A stretch of DNA of 64,000 bases from Kribbella albertanoniae (GTDB lineage: Bacteria; Actinomycetota; Actinomycetes; Propionibacteriales; Kribbellaceae). A program made the position numbers and the translations under genes. The notes under the pieces were generated by a model, which saw only the letters and a list, made by a program, of their open reading frames with translations, had not been told where the DNA came from and made no database searches. Every line of letters starts with the position of its first letter. Position 1 is the stretch's first letter. Below, one piece after another: positions 54,158-63,506 of the stretch. Location of the stretch: the NCBI RefSeq assembly GCF_004348455.1, contig NZ_SMKA01000015.1, positions 1-64,000 of the forward strand, read 5' to 3'.

Positions 54158-55716
54158 CACGAGACGGGGTCCACTCCCCATGGCCGCGACCAGTCGTAGT
54201 GGATCGTCTCTCCCCCGCTGCGCCAAGCCGTCGGCGTCGTGTTGACGAGCCAGTCCGCCGGCTCGATTCCACCCGCGTCACCGCCGTCGAGCGCCAGCCG
54301 GATCCCCGCCCGCAGCGCGCGGTCTGTGCGCTCGGTGCGAGCTGCTGGATCGATTGACAGGAACAGCGCGGTGCCCGACCTCGCGATGAGATCGAGGAAC
54401 CGTTCGTTCAGCTCCCACGGAGTCTGCGGCGTACACGGCACGCAGTCGGCATCGACGGTGAAGAACCGCCCGTGCTGCGGCAGCCGGAAGGCGAGCGTGT
54501 TGACGCCCATCTTGCGCGTCCGCTCCCAGTCGCGCCCGGACGTGTCATCGCCGGTCCGCTGGACGTCGACGAGCCCGGCAGCGAGGTGGCCGACCGTGTT
54601 GCACCCGATCAGTACGACGTCCTGCGCAGCGCTGCGGATCTCACGGTAGAAGGCGAGCAGGATCTCGGCGGTCGTCCGGCTCGGATCGTGCAGCTGCCAA
54701 CCGCTCTCGGTCAACCGCGATCCCATCGCGGGACCGAAGGCGCCGAACACGTCGTACGTGCTGAAGTCGTGTTTGACGAGCTCGAAACCCCAGTCCTTGA
54801 ACCTGGTCAGGTCCGCCCGGACAAGGTCCAGGACCTCCGGGTACGACGGGTCCAGCGCTCGCCCGGGCTTGTCGTGCGGACCGGAGCTGGCATGGCGGTC
54901 GGCCTCGCGAACCAGGAGCGGGCGGAACCACAGTCCGGGCCGGGCGCCGATCGCCGCGATCGAGGCCGCCGTACCGGCGAGGTCGTCGAAGACGCCCGGG
55001 ATGCCCTGGTCCCACGGTCCGCCGGAGGCGATGCCGCCCGGATACCAGCCGTCGTCGACCACGCTGAACGGCTTGACCGGATGGCCGTCGGCAAGCTCGA
55101 CGATCGTGGCGGCGTCGGTGAGGACTGCCTTCTCGTCGAAGTTCTCGCCGTACGCGTAGTACCAGTTGTTGGCCCCGACCACCGGCGCGGGCTCAGGTCG
55201 CGCCGGCAGTCGGGAGCTCATGGTGGCGACCGCTGCGGAGAGGGTCTGCCAGGGGGATCCAGCGTCGTCGAATAGTTGGACGGTAGCTGCTGGGAGGGTC
55301 CGGCCGTTCAGCTTGGTCGGGCCGCCGCCGTTGCGGAGGTCGAGCCAGAGGGTGAAACCGTCCGCGTCGACGGTCCAGGCGGCGAAGGCATTCGGCTGCA
55401 CCGCGACCCCGGCGCCGGTGGTGCGGCCGGTGGCTGGGTCGTGGGCGAGGAAGTACCACGGGAGGAAGCGTTCGGGCTGCTGGTGCCTCCACTGGAGGTC
55501 GCCGTACGAGCGTTCCCAGGCGTCGCCGAGGATCAGGGCGCCGGAGGGAAGCGGTTCGGACCAGCGCAGGGCGACGCGGGTGATCGTGTCGGCGGTGACC
55601 TCGACGGTGCCGTCGTTCCAGCCGACCTCGATGCCGTCGGCCGACCAGGTGCCGTTCCGCCGGGCCTCGACCAGGTCGTCGCCGCGCTGGACGAAGACCG
55701 CGCTGGGTTCCCTCAC
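54154..55716 (-). CDS. Alpha-galactosidase-like GH36/GH27-type glycosidase
   Basis: A 520-residue enzyme. The GTG at 55716 follows GAGGGGGGACA; the frame continues to 55764 with no better site. The C-terminal TIM barrel shows the clan GH-D pattern: FSVVDDGWYPGG (about 220-231), GLWFRPLLVRE, FELVKHDFSTYDVFG with the nucleophile Asp (about 308), VLIGCNTVGHL, and the acid candidate in GDDTSGRDW (about 379). The N-terminal 180 residues form a beta-sandwich. It has no signal peptide. First gene of an operon with the ROK and GH125 genes; specificity among alpha-galactosides is uncertain. Confidence 0.85.
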   Translation of the reverse strand: MREPSAVFVQRGDDLVEARRNGTWSADGIEVGWNDGTVEVTADTITRVALRWSEPLPSGALILGDAWERSYGDLQWRHQQPERFLPWYFLAHDPATGRTTGAGVAVQPNAFAAWTVDADGFTLWLDLRNGGGPTKLNGRTLPAATVQLFDDAGSPWQTLSAAVATMSSRLPARPEPAPVVGANNWYYAYGENFDEKAVLTDAATIVELADGHPVKPFSVVDDGWYPGGIASGGPWDQGIPGVFDDLAGTAASIAAIGARPGLWFRPLLVREADRHASSGPHDKPGRALDPSYPEVLDLVRADLTRFKDWGFELVKHDFSTYDVFGAFGPAMGSRLTESGWQLHDPSRTTAEILLAFYREIRSAAQDVVLIGCNTVGHLAAGLVDVQRTGDDTSGRDWERTRKMGVNTLAFRLPQHGRFFTVDADCVPCTPQTPWELNERFLDLIARSGTALFLSIDPAARTERTDRALRAGIRLALDGGDAGGIEPADWLVNTTPTAWRSGGETIHYDWSRPWGVDPVSW

Positions 55717-55744
55717 TGTCCCCCCTCGACTTTCCCCATTGACT

Positions 55745-56941
55745 TTAGTTAGTGGATCGGACAAGCGTCAAGACAGCCTCGACCAGGCGGTCGACGTCGG
55801 ACTGGTCCGTGTACGGCGCGAGCCCGGCCCGGACCGCGCCTTCGGTGAGCCCGAGGCGGCGGGCGGGTTCGTACGCGTAGAAGGTGCCGGCGGGGGCGTT
55901 CACTCCGGCTTGGGCGAGGTGCTCGGCGACCGCCGCCGGGGTGTGACCCGCGACCGTGAACAGCAGGGTCGGGGTCCGGCGCGCGGCATGCCCGTAGAGC
56001 GTGATCTCGGGGATTTCCTTGAGGCGGGCTTCGAGGTCGTCGCGGAGTGCGTCCTCGTGTTCCTCGACCAGGCGGAGCGAGTCGTTCAGCTGCTCACGCC
56101 GGGTCGCGCCATCGCCGCCCAATCCCGCTAAGAAGTCGACAGCCGCCGTCGTACCGGCGAGCAGTTCGTACGGGAGAGTTCCCAGCTCGAAGCGCTCCGG
56201 TACGACGTCGGTCGCGGGCAGCAGCTTGTCCGGGCGGAGGGTCTCGAGCAGCTCCGGGCGTGCGCTCAGCACCCCGAGATGCGGACCGAAGAACTTGTAC
56301 GGCGAGCAGACGTAGAAGTCGGCGTACGACGTGGCGACCGGGGCGTGGGCGGTCAGGTGCACGCCGTCGACGTACAGGAGGGCGCCGGCTTCGTGAACCT
56401 GCGCGGCGATCGCCTCGATGTCGGGGCGGGTGCCGATCAGGTTGGAGGCGCCGGTGACGGCGACCAGCTTCGTGATCTCGGAGAGGAGGGGCTCGAGGTC
56501 GTCGAGCTCGGAGGTCCCGCGGTCGAACTCGAGCCAGCGGACGGTCGCGCCGACTGCCTCGGCGGCCTGGACCCAGGGGCGGACGTTCGCGTCATGGTCC
56601 AGGCGGGTGACAACGATTTCATCGCCGGGGCCCCAGCCCTTGGCGAGCGTGCGGGAGAAGTCGTAGGTCAGCTGGGTCATGCTGCGGCCGAACACGATTC
56701 CGTCCGCCGTGGACCCGAGCAGGTCGGCCATCGCCGTACGGGCGTCCCGGACGATGCCGTCGGCCCGGCGCTCGGCGGGGGTGAGCTGCCCGCGGTTCGC
56801 CAGGGCTGACGTGAGGGTCTGCGCGACGGCGTCGGCGACCGCCTGCGGGGTCTGCGAACCGCCGGGTCCGTCGAAGTGCGCGGCACCCTCACCGAGTGCC
56901 GGGAACTGCTTGCGGACCGCTATGACATCGAAGGCACCCAT
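55745..56941 (-). CDS. Cysteine desulfurase-like PLP enzyme (class V aminotransferase fold)
   Basis: A 398-residue PLP enzyme of the TIGR01976-like group. I use the ATG at 56941, with GAGAGG eight bases upstream; an ATG three codons earlier is too close to it. Motifs: GPGGSQTPQAV (about 24-34), FGRSMTQLTYDFSRTLA (about 84-100), VTRLDHDANVRPW, VDGVHLTAH (Asp-Gly-His) and the Schiff-base Lys in VCSPYKFFGPHLG (about 219). It lacks the mobile Cys loop expected of a true desulfurase, so the reaction is unknown (kynureninase- or desulfurase-like). Ends 28 bp before the alpha-galactosidase-like gene in the same direction. Confidence 0.88.
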   Translation of the reverse strand: MGAFDVIAVRKQFPALGEGAAHFDGPGGSQTPQAVADAVAQTLTSALANRGQLTPAERRADGIVRDARTAMADLLGSTADGIVFGRSMTQLTYDFSRTLAKGWGPGDEIVVTRLDHDANVRPWVQAAEAVGATVRWLEFDRGTSELDDLEPLLSEITKLVAVTGASNLIGTRPDIEAIAAQVHEAGALLYVDGVHLTAHAPVATSYADFYVCSPYKFFGPHLGVLSARPELLETLRPDKLLPATDVVPERFELGTLPYELLAGTTAAVDFLAGLGGDGATRREQLNDSLRLVEEHEDALRDDLEARLKEIPEITLYGHAARRTPTLLFTVAGHTPAAVAEHLAQAGVNAPAGTFYAYEPARRLGLTEGAVRAGLAPYTDQSDVDRLVEAVLTLVRSTN

Positions 56942-57054
56942 GGTCGTCATCCTCTCCCGCCGAACCGGTTCTGAGCCAGCGCTTGCCCGCAGGCAGACAT
57001 TGGCCTGCCCGGATCCGGAAATCGCAGTACGAATTGTCGGTGCGGTGGTGCAGG

Positions 57055-58026
57055 ATGTCAGGAGTGAGCACCCCGACGACTACTGACAAGGTTCCGACGC
57101 GAGCCTGGCTTCCGACCATGCTGACCCTGGCCGCCATCTGGGGTTGCAGCTTCCTGTTCATCTCGGTCGGCGTGCGGGAGCTGCCGCCGCTCTACCTGGC
57201 GCTGGGGCGAGTGATGGCCGGCGCGATCGTGCTGCTGGTGTTCCTCGCGATCAAGCGCGAAGCACTCCCCCGCGACCGCCGCCTGTGGGCGCACTCCTTC
57301 GTGGTCGGCGCAGTCGGCTCGGCCATCCCGTGGACCCTGTTCGGGTACGGCGAGGAGCGGATCCCATCGTTGCTGGCCGGCATCTGGAACGGCATCACCC
57401 CGCTGGTCGTGCTGCCGATCGCCGTCCTGATCTTCCGCACCGAGCTGTTCTCGCTGCAGCGCGGACTCGGCCTGGTGATCGGCTTCGTCGGGATGCTCGT
57501 CGTCCTCGGTGCCTGGAATGTGAGCGGCGGCGCCGACCTGACCGGCCAGCTCCTCTGCATGCTCGCCGCGGTCTGCTACGGAATCGCCGTTCCGTACCAG
57601 AAGCGCTTCCTCGCCGGGAGCAGCGTCTCCGGCACCGCACTCTCGGCGACCTTGTTGCTCTGCGCAATGGTCCAGCTCGCGATCGTGGCTCCGCTCATCA
57701 CCCGCCAGGCCCCGCCCGCCCCGTGGTCCCTGTCGATCGAGGTCCTCGGCAGCGTGCTCGCCCTGGGCGCACTCGGCAGCGGCATCGCCTTCGTCCTGAG
57801 CATGCGCAACATCCGCCTGATCGGCGCGAGCCGCTCCTCGATGGTCACCTACCTGATGCCGGTCTTCTCGATCCTGGTCGGCGTCATCGTGCTCCGCGAA
57901 CACATCACCTGGTACCAGCCCGTCGGCGGCCTCGTCGTCCTCCTCGGCGTCGCCATCTCCCAGGGCGTGTTCACGGTGAAGCGCAAGCCAGTGGTGGTCA
58001 CCCCGGAGCCGGTCGCCCAGCCGTAG
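57055..58026 (+). CDS. EamA/DMT family transporter
   Basis: A 323-residue membrane protein with ten hydrophobic segments arranged as two EamA halves (first at about 20-150, second about 165-300). Family landmarks: LAAIWGCSFLFISVGVREL, GIWNGITPLVVLPIA, and in the second half SRSSMVTYLMPVFSILVGVIVLREHIT (shown over parts SRSSMVTYLMPVFS and ILVGVIVLREHIT). The ATG at 57055 has no strong site; a GTG three codons on is possible. Drug or metabolite exporter, substrate unknown. It faces another DMT-superfamily gene across a long inverted repeat. Confidence 0.88.
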   Translation: MSGVSTPTTTDKVPTRAWLPTMLTLAAIWGCSFLFISVGVRELPPLYLALGRVMAGAIVLLVFLAIKREALPRDRRLWAHSFVVGAVGSAIPWTLFGYGEERIPSLLAGIWNGITPLVVLPIAVLIFRTELFSLQRGLGLVIGFVGMLVVLGAWNVSGGADLTGQLLCMLAAVCYGIAVPYQKRFLAGSSVSGTALSATLLLCAMVQLAIVAPLITRQAPPAPWSLSIEVLGSVLALGALGSGIAFVLSMRNIRLIGASRSSMVTYLMPVFSILVGVIVLREHITWYQPVGGLVVLLGVAISQGVFTVKRKPVVVTPEPVAQP

Positions 58027-58034
58027 CTTTCGCC

Positions 58035-58135
58035 GTACCGAAGAACGGGTAGTGGTCCGGGCCGCGCCGCACGCTCAGGCGTGGCCGCGGATCTCGTGAG
58101 GCATCCGTGCCCCACCACTACCCGTTCGTCGGTAC
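58035..58135. terminator. Long inverted repeat between convergent transporter genes
   Basis: Arms of 22 bp with one mismatch (58035-58056 and 58114-58135) around a 57-nt loop; the inner 14 bp GAACGGGTAGTGGT/ACCACTACCCGTTC pair perfectly. A two-base bulge allows four more pairs outward. It spans the stop codon of the minus-strand gene. A bidirectional terminator is the simplest role. Confidence 0.65.
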
Positions 58136-59122
58136 ACGGCGGCGCAAGTTCGGAACCGCCGCCACCACGACGGCGGCCAGAGCGAGCGCTGTGCCGGCTA
58201 CGACTGGGAAGGTGACTGGTTTGTCGGCGGCGGGGGCCAGGACGTCGATGGCGAGGCTGGCGATGAGTTGGCCGGCGATGGTGCCCAGGCCGAGGACGAA
58301 GACGCCGACCACCCGGACGACGGCAGCGGCCACGCTCATGAAGATCACGCCGCACGCACCGCCGAGGTACAGCCAGGGGTTGCTCGGCAGGGGGTTCGGG
58401 GCGCCGCGCAGGACGAGGTCGAATCCGAACACGATCAGCAGCGCGACGAAGCCGACCCAGAAGTTGATCGCACCGGCCGCGACAGCGCCGTGCTTGCCGC
58501 CCTCGGCGGTCTGGGCGACCCGGCCGTTGATCGCCTGCTGGAACGCTGTTGCGACACCACCGAGCGCTGGGAGGATCGCGAGCAGAAGCCCACTCGGATG
58601 CCCGAGCTGGTCGGAGACCGCGAGAACGACGGCCACCACCGTGAGTCCGGCGCCGACGATCCGCAGGGTGGTGAACTCCTGCCGACCGGCCGGACCGAAG
58701 CCGAGCCGGTCGACGATCAGGCTGCTGCCCGCCTGCCCCGCGACCACCGCAACGATGAAGACCGCGACACCGAGCACATGCACGGTGAACGACTGGGTCG
58801 TGACCAGCCAAGCGCCGCAGAGGCCGCCGATGCACTGCCACCAGCGCAGGCCTCCGCCGTTCTGTGGGTCACGGATGGCGCGCCAGACGTTGCCGAGCGC
58901 ACGGCGGATCCCGGGAACGAGTGCCGCCGCGATCGCCAGGATCACCGAGCCGCTGCCGAAGGAGATCAGCGCGGCCAGGATCCCGTCGCCGAGCAGCTCC
59001 CCCAGTCCGCCGTTCAGCCGGGACTGGACCGCGAACAAGGCCCCGATGCCGAAGGCGGCGGCCAGCCCGGCAGCCTGCTGCCGACGGGCCGAGACTTCGG
59101 AGTGGTTAGCGGTAACAGTCAC
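58118..59122 (-). CDS. DMT superfamily transporter, YdcZ/DUF606 type
   Basis: A 334-residue membrane protein with ten hydrophobic segments in two DUF606-like halves (QQAAGLAAAFGIGALFAVQSRLNGGLGELLG at the start, given here as QQAAGLAAAFGIGALF and AVQSRLNGGLGELLG; GGLRWWQCIGGLCGAWLV later). The GTG at 59122 has no ribosome binding site but a CATGAT box lies 6 nt before, again suggesting a leaderless start. The stop codon lies in the right arm of the inverted repeat. Substrate unknown. Confidence 0.85.
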   Translation of the reverse strand: MTVTANHSEVSARRQQAAGLAAAFGIGALFAVQSRLNGGLGELLGDGILAALISFGSGSVILAIAAALVPGIRRALGNVWRAIRDPQNGGGLRWWQCIGGLCGAWLVTTQSFTVHVLGVAVFIVAVVAGQAGSSLIVDRLGFGPAGRQEFTTLRIVGAGLTVVAVVLAVSDQLGHPSGLLLAILPALGGVATAFQQAINGRVAQTAEGGKHGAVAAGAINFWVGFVALLIVFGFDLVLRGAPNPLPSNPWLYLGGACGVIFMSVAAAVVRVVGVFVLGLGTIAGQLIASLAIDVLAPAADKPVTFPVVAGTALALAAVVVAAVPNLRRRVPTNG

Positions 59123-59193
59123 TCGACCATCATGACCGTTCCACCTGATGCACCTGACGCCAGGTCCAGCTGGTGAGCGCTGATCCACACGCC

Positions 59194-60573
59194 CTAGCTG
59201 CGGCGGATGAGCGCCAGGTACATCGCGTCGGTCCCCTGCCGGTGCGGCCACAGCTGGACGTCGGGACCGTCACCGAGCTCGGGCACATCCGGGAACAGCT
59301 CCCGAGCGTCCTCGAGAGTCGCGTCGTCCCGCTTGGCCAGGACAGCATCCACAACCGCACGAGTCTCGTCCGGATGCGGTGAACAGGTGACGTAGGCGAC
59401 GACGCCACCCGGACGAACCGAGGTGATCGCCGAATCGAGCAGGTCCTCCTGCAGCGGCCGCAGCTCCTCGATGTCTTCCGGTGTACGGCGCCAGCGCGCT
59501 TCCGGCCGCCGCCGAAGCGCACCCAGCCCGCTGCACGGAACATCAGCGAGGACCCGGTCGAACGATCCCTCCGGCCAGGTCGGCTTCGTACCGTCCTCAA
59601 CCAGGACCTTGTGCTCACCCGGGATCGCCCGCAGGTTGGAACGAACGAGCTCGGCCCGATGCTCCAGCGGCTCGACCGCGGTCAGCGCACCATCACGCTT
59701 CTCCACCAGCGCCGCGAGCAACGCCGACTTCCCACCGGGGCCCGCACAAAGATCGAGCCACTCGGTGTCGGAACCCTCGATCGGTGCATTCGCCAGCGCG
59801 AGCGCGACGAGCTGCGAGCCCTCGTCCTGGACACCGGCCCGGCCGGTCGCCACGGCCGCGATCCGGCCCGGATCACCGCCGCTCTGCAGGACTGCGGCGT
59901 ACGGCGAGAATTTGGCGCGACTGGCGCCGGCCTCGATGAGTTCGTCGACCGTGGCGAGTCCGGGCCGCGCAACCAGGGTGACGCGGGCCGGCTCGTTGTC
60001 GGCATCGAGCAGATCTTCCAGCTCGTCATCGCCCAGCAGCTGCGCGAACGCCTCGACCTCCCAGGTCGGATGGGCCTTCGCGACCGCGAGATGCAGGAGA
60101 CGGTTCTCCTCGATGGACGGCGCGACTGTGTCGATCCACTGGTCGAACGTGCGCTGACTGATCTTGCGCAGTACGGCGTTCACCAGGCCGCTGCGCTTGT
60201 GCCCGATCTCGGCCCTGGTCAGCGTGACCATCTCGTTGACCGCGGCATACGAGTCGACCCGCATCCGCAGCAACTGGTGGGTACCGAGCGTGAGGATGTC
60301 GAGCAGCTCCGGGTCCAGCTCGTTCAGCGGACGATCCACGCAGCGGGCGAGGAAGGCGTCGTACGTGCCCTGCCAGCGGAGCGTGCCGTGGACGAGCTCG
60401 GTGCAGAACGCCGCGTCCCGACCGGCGAGCCGGGAATCGCGCATCGCCTTGTTCAGCACGAGGTTGGCGTAGCCGCCCTCGGAGGTGACCTGGCGGATCA
60501 CCCGGAAGGCGACCTGCCGCACCTTGTCCGGCGCCTTCTGCGGCTCACGATTTCTGGGGGTGCGGTCACTCAC
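59194..60573 (-). CDS. rsmB: 16S rRNA m5C967 methyltransferase (RsmB/Fmu) with NusB-like domain
   Basis: A 459-residue RNA cytosine methyltransferase. The N-terminal NusB-like domain covers about 15-150 ([11 protein letters not shown]-like [33 protein letters not shown]). The SAM-binding domain has [17 protein letters not shown] (about 271-287) and two catalytic Cys: [16 protein letters not shown] and [11 protein letters not shown]. It modifies C967 of 16S rRNA. The GTG at 60573 overlaps the fmt stop by eight bases; an ATG five codons earlier is an alternative. Third gene of the def-fmt-rsmB operon. Confidence 0.93.
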   Translation of the reverse strand: MSDRTPRNREPQKAPDKVRQVAFRVIRQVTSEGGYANLVLNKAMRDSRLAGRDAAFCTELVHGTLRWQGTYDAFLARCVDRPLNELDPELLDILTLGTHQLLRMRVDSYAAVNEMVTLTRAEIGHKRSGLVNAVLRKISQRTFDQWIDTVAPSIEENRLLHLAVAKAHPTWEVEAFAQLLGDDELEDLLDADNEPARVTLVARPGLATVDELIEAGASRAKFSPYAAVLQSGGDPGRIAAVATGRAGVQDEGSQLVALALANAPIEGSDTEWLDLCAGPGGKSALLAALVEKRDGALTAVEPLEHRAELVRSNLRAIPGEHKVLVEDGTKPTWPEGSFDRVLADVPCSGLGALRRRPEARWRRTPEDIEELRPLQEDLLDSAITSVRPGGVVAYVTCSPHPDETRAVVDAVLAKRDDATLEDARELFPDVPELGDGPDVQLWPHRQGTDAMYLALIRRS

Positions 60574-61492
60574 CGAGCCGGTCCTCATCAGTGAGACGGA
60601 TCCCGCGGGCCCAGTCGGCGGCGGCCATCGACTTCTTGCCCTGCGGCTGGACGGTCAGCAGCTCGACCGCCTTGCTGCCGGTACCAATGCGGACGCTCGA
60701 CTTCGTCGCGCGGATCTCCCCCGGCTTCAGTTCGTCCTCGGTCAGCCGAACCGCCAGCACCTTCAGCCGCTCTCCGCGGAACGTTGTCCACGCACCCGGC
60801 GCCGGGTTGCAGCCACGCACCAGCCGATCCACGCGCAGCGCGGGCGCGGTCAGGTCCAGCTCGGCATCCTCGACGTTGATCTTCGGCGCCAGCGAGACAC
60901 CATCCGCCGGCTGCTCCTGCGGCTGGAGGATCCCGTCCTCGATGCCGTCCAGCGTGTCGACCAACAGCTTCGAACCCGACTCGGCCAGCCGCCCCAACAG
61001 GTCACCCGAAGTATCGGTCGGCCCGATCGGTTCAGTCAGTACGCCGAACACCGGGCCGGCGTCGAGCGCCTTCACGATCCGGAACGTGCTGGCCCCGGTC
61101 ACGTCGTCCCCGGCGATGATCGAGTGCTGCACCGGCGCGGCCCCCCGCCAGGCCGGCAGGACCGAGAAGTGCAGGTTCACCCAGCCGTGCTCCGGGATGT
61201 CCAACGCTGCCTGCGGCAACAAACCGCCGTACGCGACGACCGGGCAACAATCCGGCGCGATCTCGCCCAGCCGAGCCAGGAAGTCCGGGTCGCTGGGCTT
61301 CACCGGCTTCAGGATCTCGATCCCGCCGAGCTCCTCGGCGTACTGCGCAACCGGCGATGCCACCAGCTTGCGCCCGCGCCCGGCCGGCGCATCCGGACGG
61401 GTGACGACGGCAACAACTTCGTGGCGGCTGGCAACGATCGCCCGCAAAGCGGTGACAGCGGGCTCCGGCGTACCGGCGAAGACAACTCTCAC
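60566..61492 (-). CDS. fmt: Methionyl-tRNA formyltransferase
   Basis: A 308-residue enzyme that transfers a formyl group from 10-formyl-THF to Met-tRNA(fMet). Typical motifs: [11 protein letters not shown] (residues 3-13), [14 protein letters not shown] with the loop, [34 protein letters not shown] (active-site Asn, His and the SLLP-type region, given as [19 protein letters not shown]), and the C-terminal tRNA-binding domain. GTG start at 61492. It is 22 bp from def and overlaps rsmB. Confidence 0.97.
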   Translation of the reverse strand: MRVVFAGTPEPAVTALRAIVASRHEVVAVVTRPDAPAGRGRKLVASPVAQYAEELGGIEILKPVKPSDPDFLARLGEIAPDCCPVVAYGGLLPQAALDIPEHGWVNLHFSVLPAWRGAAPVQHSIIAGDDVTGASTFRIVKALDAGPVFGVLTEPIGPTDTSGDLLGRLAESGSKLLVDTLDGIEDGILQPQEQPADGVSLAPKINVEDAELDLTAPALRVDRLVRGCNPAPGAWTTFRGERLKVLAVRLTEDELKPGEIRATKSSVRIGTGSKAVELLTVQPQGKKSMAAADWARGIRLTDEDRLGE

Positions 61493-61514
61493 AGTGCAAA
61501 TCCGTTCGCGAAGC

Positions 61515-62063
61515 TCACAAGCCGAATCCGTTCGTGGGGTGGGGCGAGACTTTGATCTGTGGTGGGCCGGAGAGGCCGGACCATTCGGCTTCGCGGATCG
61601 CCTTCATCGCCTGTTTGCGGGTGGCGGTGTCCAGGCGGTCGACGAACAGGATGCCGTCCAGGTGGTCGGTCTCGTGCTGGATCGCGCGGGCCAGGTACTC
61701 GGAGCCCTCGATCACGACGGGATCGCCGTACATGTTGAAGCCGCGGGCGATCACGGACTGCGCGCGGCGGCAGTCGAAGTAGAGGCCGGGGATGGACAGG
61801 CAGCCCTCGGGGCCGAGCTGCTCGTCCTCGGAGAGGGTGAGCTCGGGGTTCACCAGGTGCCCCAGCTCGCCGTCCACGTGATAGGTGAAGACGCGCAGTC
61901 CGACGCCGATCTGCGGCGCGGCCAGGCCGGAGCCGGGCGCTGCCTGCATGGTGTCCGCGAGGTCCGCGACGAGGCGGCGCAGCTCGGCGTCGAAGTCGAC
62001 GACCGGCACCGCCTTCGTGGTCAGGACCGGGTCGCCGAACAGACGGATGGGTTGGACCGACAC
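61515..62063 (-). CDS. def: Peptide deformylase
   Basis: A 182-residue metal enzyme removing the N-formyl group from nascent proteins. All three signatures: [10 protein letters not shown] (about 44-53), EGCLSIPG (about 85-92, Cys ligand) and QHETDHLDG (about 129-137, two His and the Glu). GTG start at 62063 follows GGAGAGTCT. First gene of the operon with fmt and rsmB, linking formylation and deformylation. Confidence 0.97.
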   Translation of the reverse strand: MSVQPIRLFGDPVLTTKAVPVVDFDAELRRLVADLADTMQAAPGSGLAAPQIGVGLRVFTYHVDGELGHLVNPELTLSEDEQLGPEGCLSIPGLYFDCRRAQSVIARGFNMYGDPVVIEGSEYLARAIQHETDHLDGILFVDRLDTATRKQAMKAIREAEWSGLSGPPQIKVSPHPTNGFGL

Positions 62064-62223
62064 AGACTCTCCACAACGTTCCGCTGACCAGGACTGAGCA
62101 AGTCTAGTTGCCCTGGCGCGGAGGCCGTGGCTGGGAGGGGGCTGCCGTTTGTTGCCTCAAACACGTACTGTGGTCTCAGGCGTACCTACAGTCACTATCG
62201 TCCCACGCCTAACGGGAGACACA

Positions 62224-63501
62224 ATGCCCACAGCAGCACGGGGGGCCACTCTGATCGTCCTGGGAGCACTTCTGGCCCAGGCGCCCCTGAACGCGTTCGC
62301 GTACCAGCCCCGCGACCCGGAGCTGATCCGGCCGGCCACGCCGGTCACTCTTGCCCCCTCAACCGCGCCGACGCCCCTGCCGACCGTCGTACCGACTCCT
62401 TCGCCAACCCCTGGGCCGGCACCTGCCACCGGTACGGCGGTTGCCACGCCCCCGGCCGCGGAGTCGTGGAGCGAGCTGAGCCAGCAGGTGGTCGAGACCT
62501 CGCCGGACGATCTGCAGGCCGCGGACACCTCGACGCAGGCCGCCTCGGTGCTGCGTTGTTTCAAGCTCGAGGAGGAGAACTACTGTCTCGGGCTCGGGTT
62601 CGTGGACAAGCTGCCGACCGGCGCACAGCTTCAGGAGACGGTGACGGCGCCGGAGGTCTCGGCGGACGAGGACGACGGCGTTGAGCAGGACATCGACACC
62701 GGCGACCAGACACCGCAGTCCTTCGTGGCGGAGCGGGCGGCGTTGCCTCGGAGTGAGCGGGTGGATGTCGAGCTCGATGAGATGAAGGCTGCTTGGGAAG
62801 GCCGGGAGAAGGCGCGTGCGCTTCGGCTGCTCGACGACTCGACTTCCGCGCGCACCTCTTCCACTTCCGACGCAACGCCGACTCCCACGCCGACGCCGAC
62901 GCGGACTGTGCCGACCACGGCCCCGCAGCCACCGGTGCAGGTAGTGAAGCTGCCGAAGTCGTCGTACATCATGAAGGGCTTCCAGACCTCGCAGGAGAAG
63001 GGGTACTGGTGCGGTCCGGCGACGTTCCAGTCGATCGACTGGGCCGACGACAAGCAGAAGGACACCCAGAAGTCGTGGGCCAAGGACCTCGGGGCGACCA
63101 GTTCCGGGACCGGGATCACCGCGATGGTGAAGCAGACCAACCTGAAGACCGAGTGGGACGTTGCCGCCGGCACCTACATCGTCCAGAACGTCTCGCACTG
63201 GAACACGCAGAAGTTCTTCACCGTGCACCAGAAGCACCTCGGTGACGGCAAACCGGCGCCGGTGATCGAGCACGTTCAGCTGCTCAAGCGGTACTTCCCG
63301 TACCTCGCCTTCAACCACAGCGGGCACTACCAGGTCGGCCGTGGGTACGACCGGGCCAAGGGCACCATCGCGATCTTCGAGGTGTTCAACGAGCGCCGCT
63401 TCAACAGCCGCGGCAATGTCACCGACGGCCCGAAGAACATCCCGGCCTCGGCCCTGTTCAACGCGACGCTCGCCAATTCCTTCCAGAACATCGGACTGTG
63501 A
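62224..63501 (+). CDS. Secreted C39-like papain-fold peptidase
   Basis: A 425-residue exported protein. The ATG at 62224 follows CGGGAGACACA and begins a Sec signal (ATLIVLGALLAQAPLNAFAY, cleavage near residue 28). Two proline/threonine-rich linkers (about 40-80 and 220-245, PTPTPTPTRTVPTT) flank an acidic helical region. The C-terminal 170 residues are a C39-like peptidase: KGYWCGPATFQSI (nucleophile Cys about 260) and HSGHYQVGRGYD (catalytic His about 366), later Asn/Asp. Substrate and partner are unknown; linkers suggest attachment in the cell wall. The next gene, a lipoprotein, starts 5 bp later. Confidence 0.85.
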   Translation: MPTAARGATLIVLGALLAQAPLNAFAYQPRDPELIRPATPVTLAPSTAPTPLPTVVPTPSPTPGPAPATGTAVATPPAAESWSELSQQVVETSPDDLQAADTSTQAASVLRCFKLEEENYCLGLGFVDKLPTGAQLQETVTAPEVSADEDDGVEQDIDTGDQTPQSFVAERAALPRSERVDVELDEMKAAWEGREKARALRLLDDSTSARTSSTSDATPTPTPTPTRTVPTTAPQPPVQVVKLPKSSYIMKGFQTSQEKGYWCGPATFQSIDWADDKQKDTQKSWAKDLGATSSGTGITAMVKQTNLKTEWDVAAGTYIVQNVSHWNTQKFFTVHQKHLGDGKPAPVIEHVQLLKRYFPYLAFNHSGHYQVGRGYDRAKGTIAIFEVFNERRFNSRGNVTDGPKNIPASALFNATLANSFQNIGL

Positions 63502-63506
63502 CCTGA

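Noticed and set aside
55733-55744. TTAGTTAG near the alpha-galactosidase gene as a ROK half-site
   Set aside because: It is largely the stop codon region of the preceding gene and lacks a second half-site.
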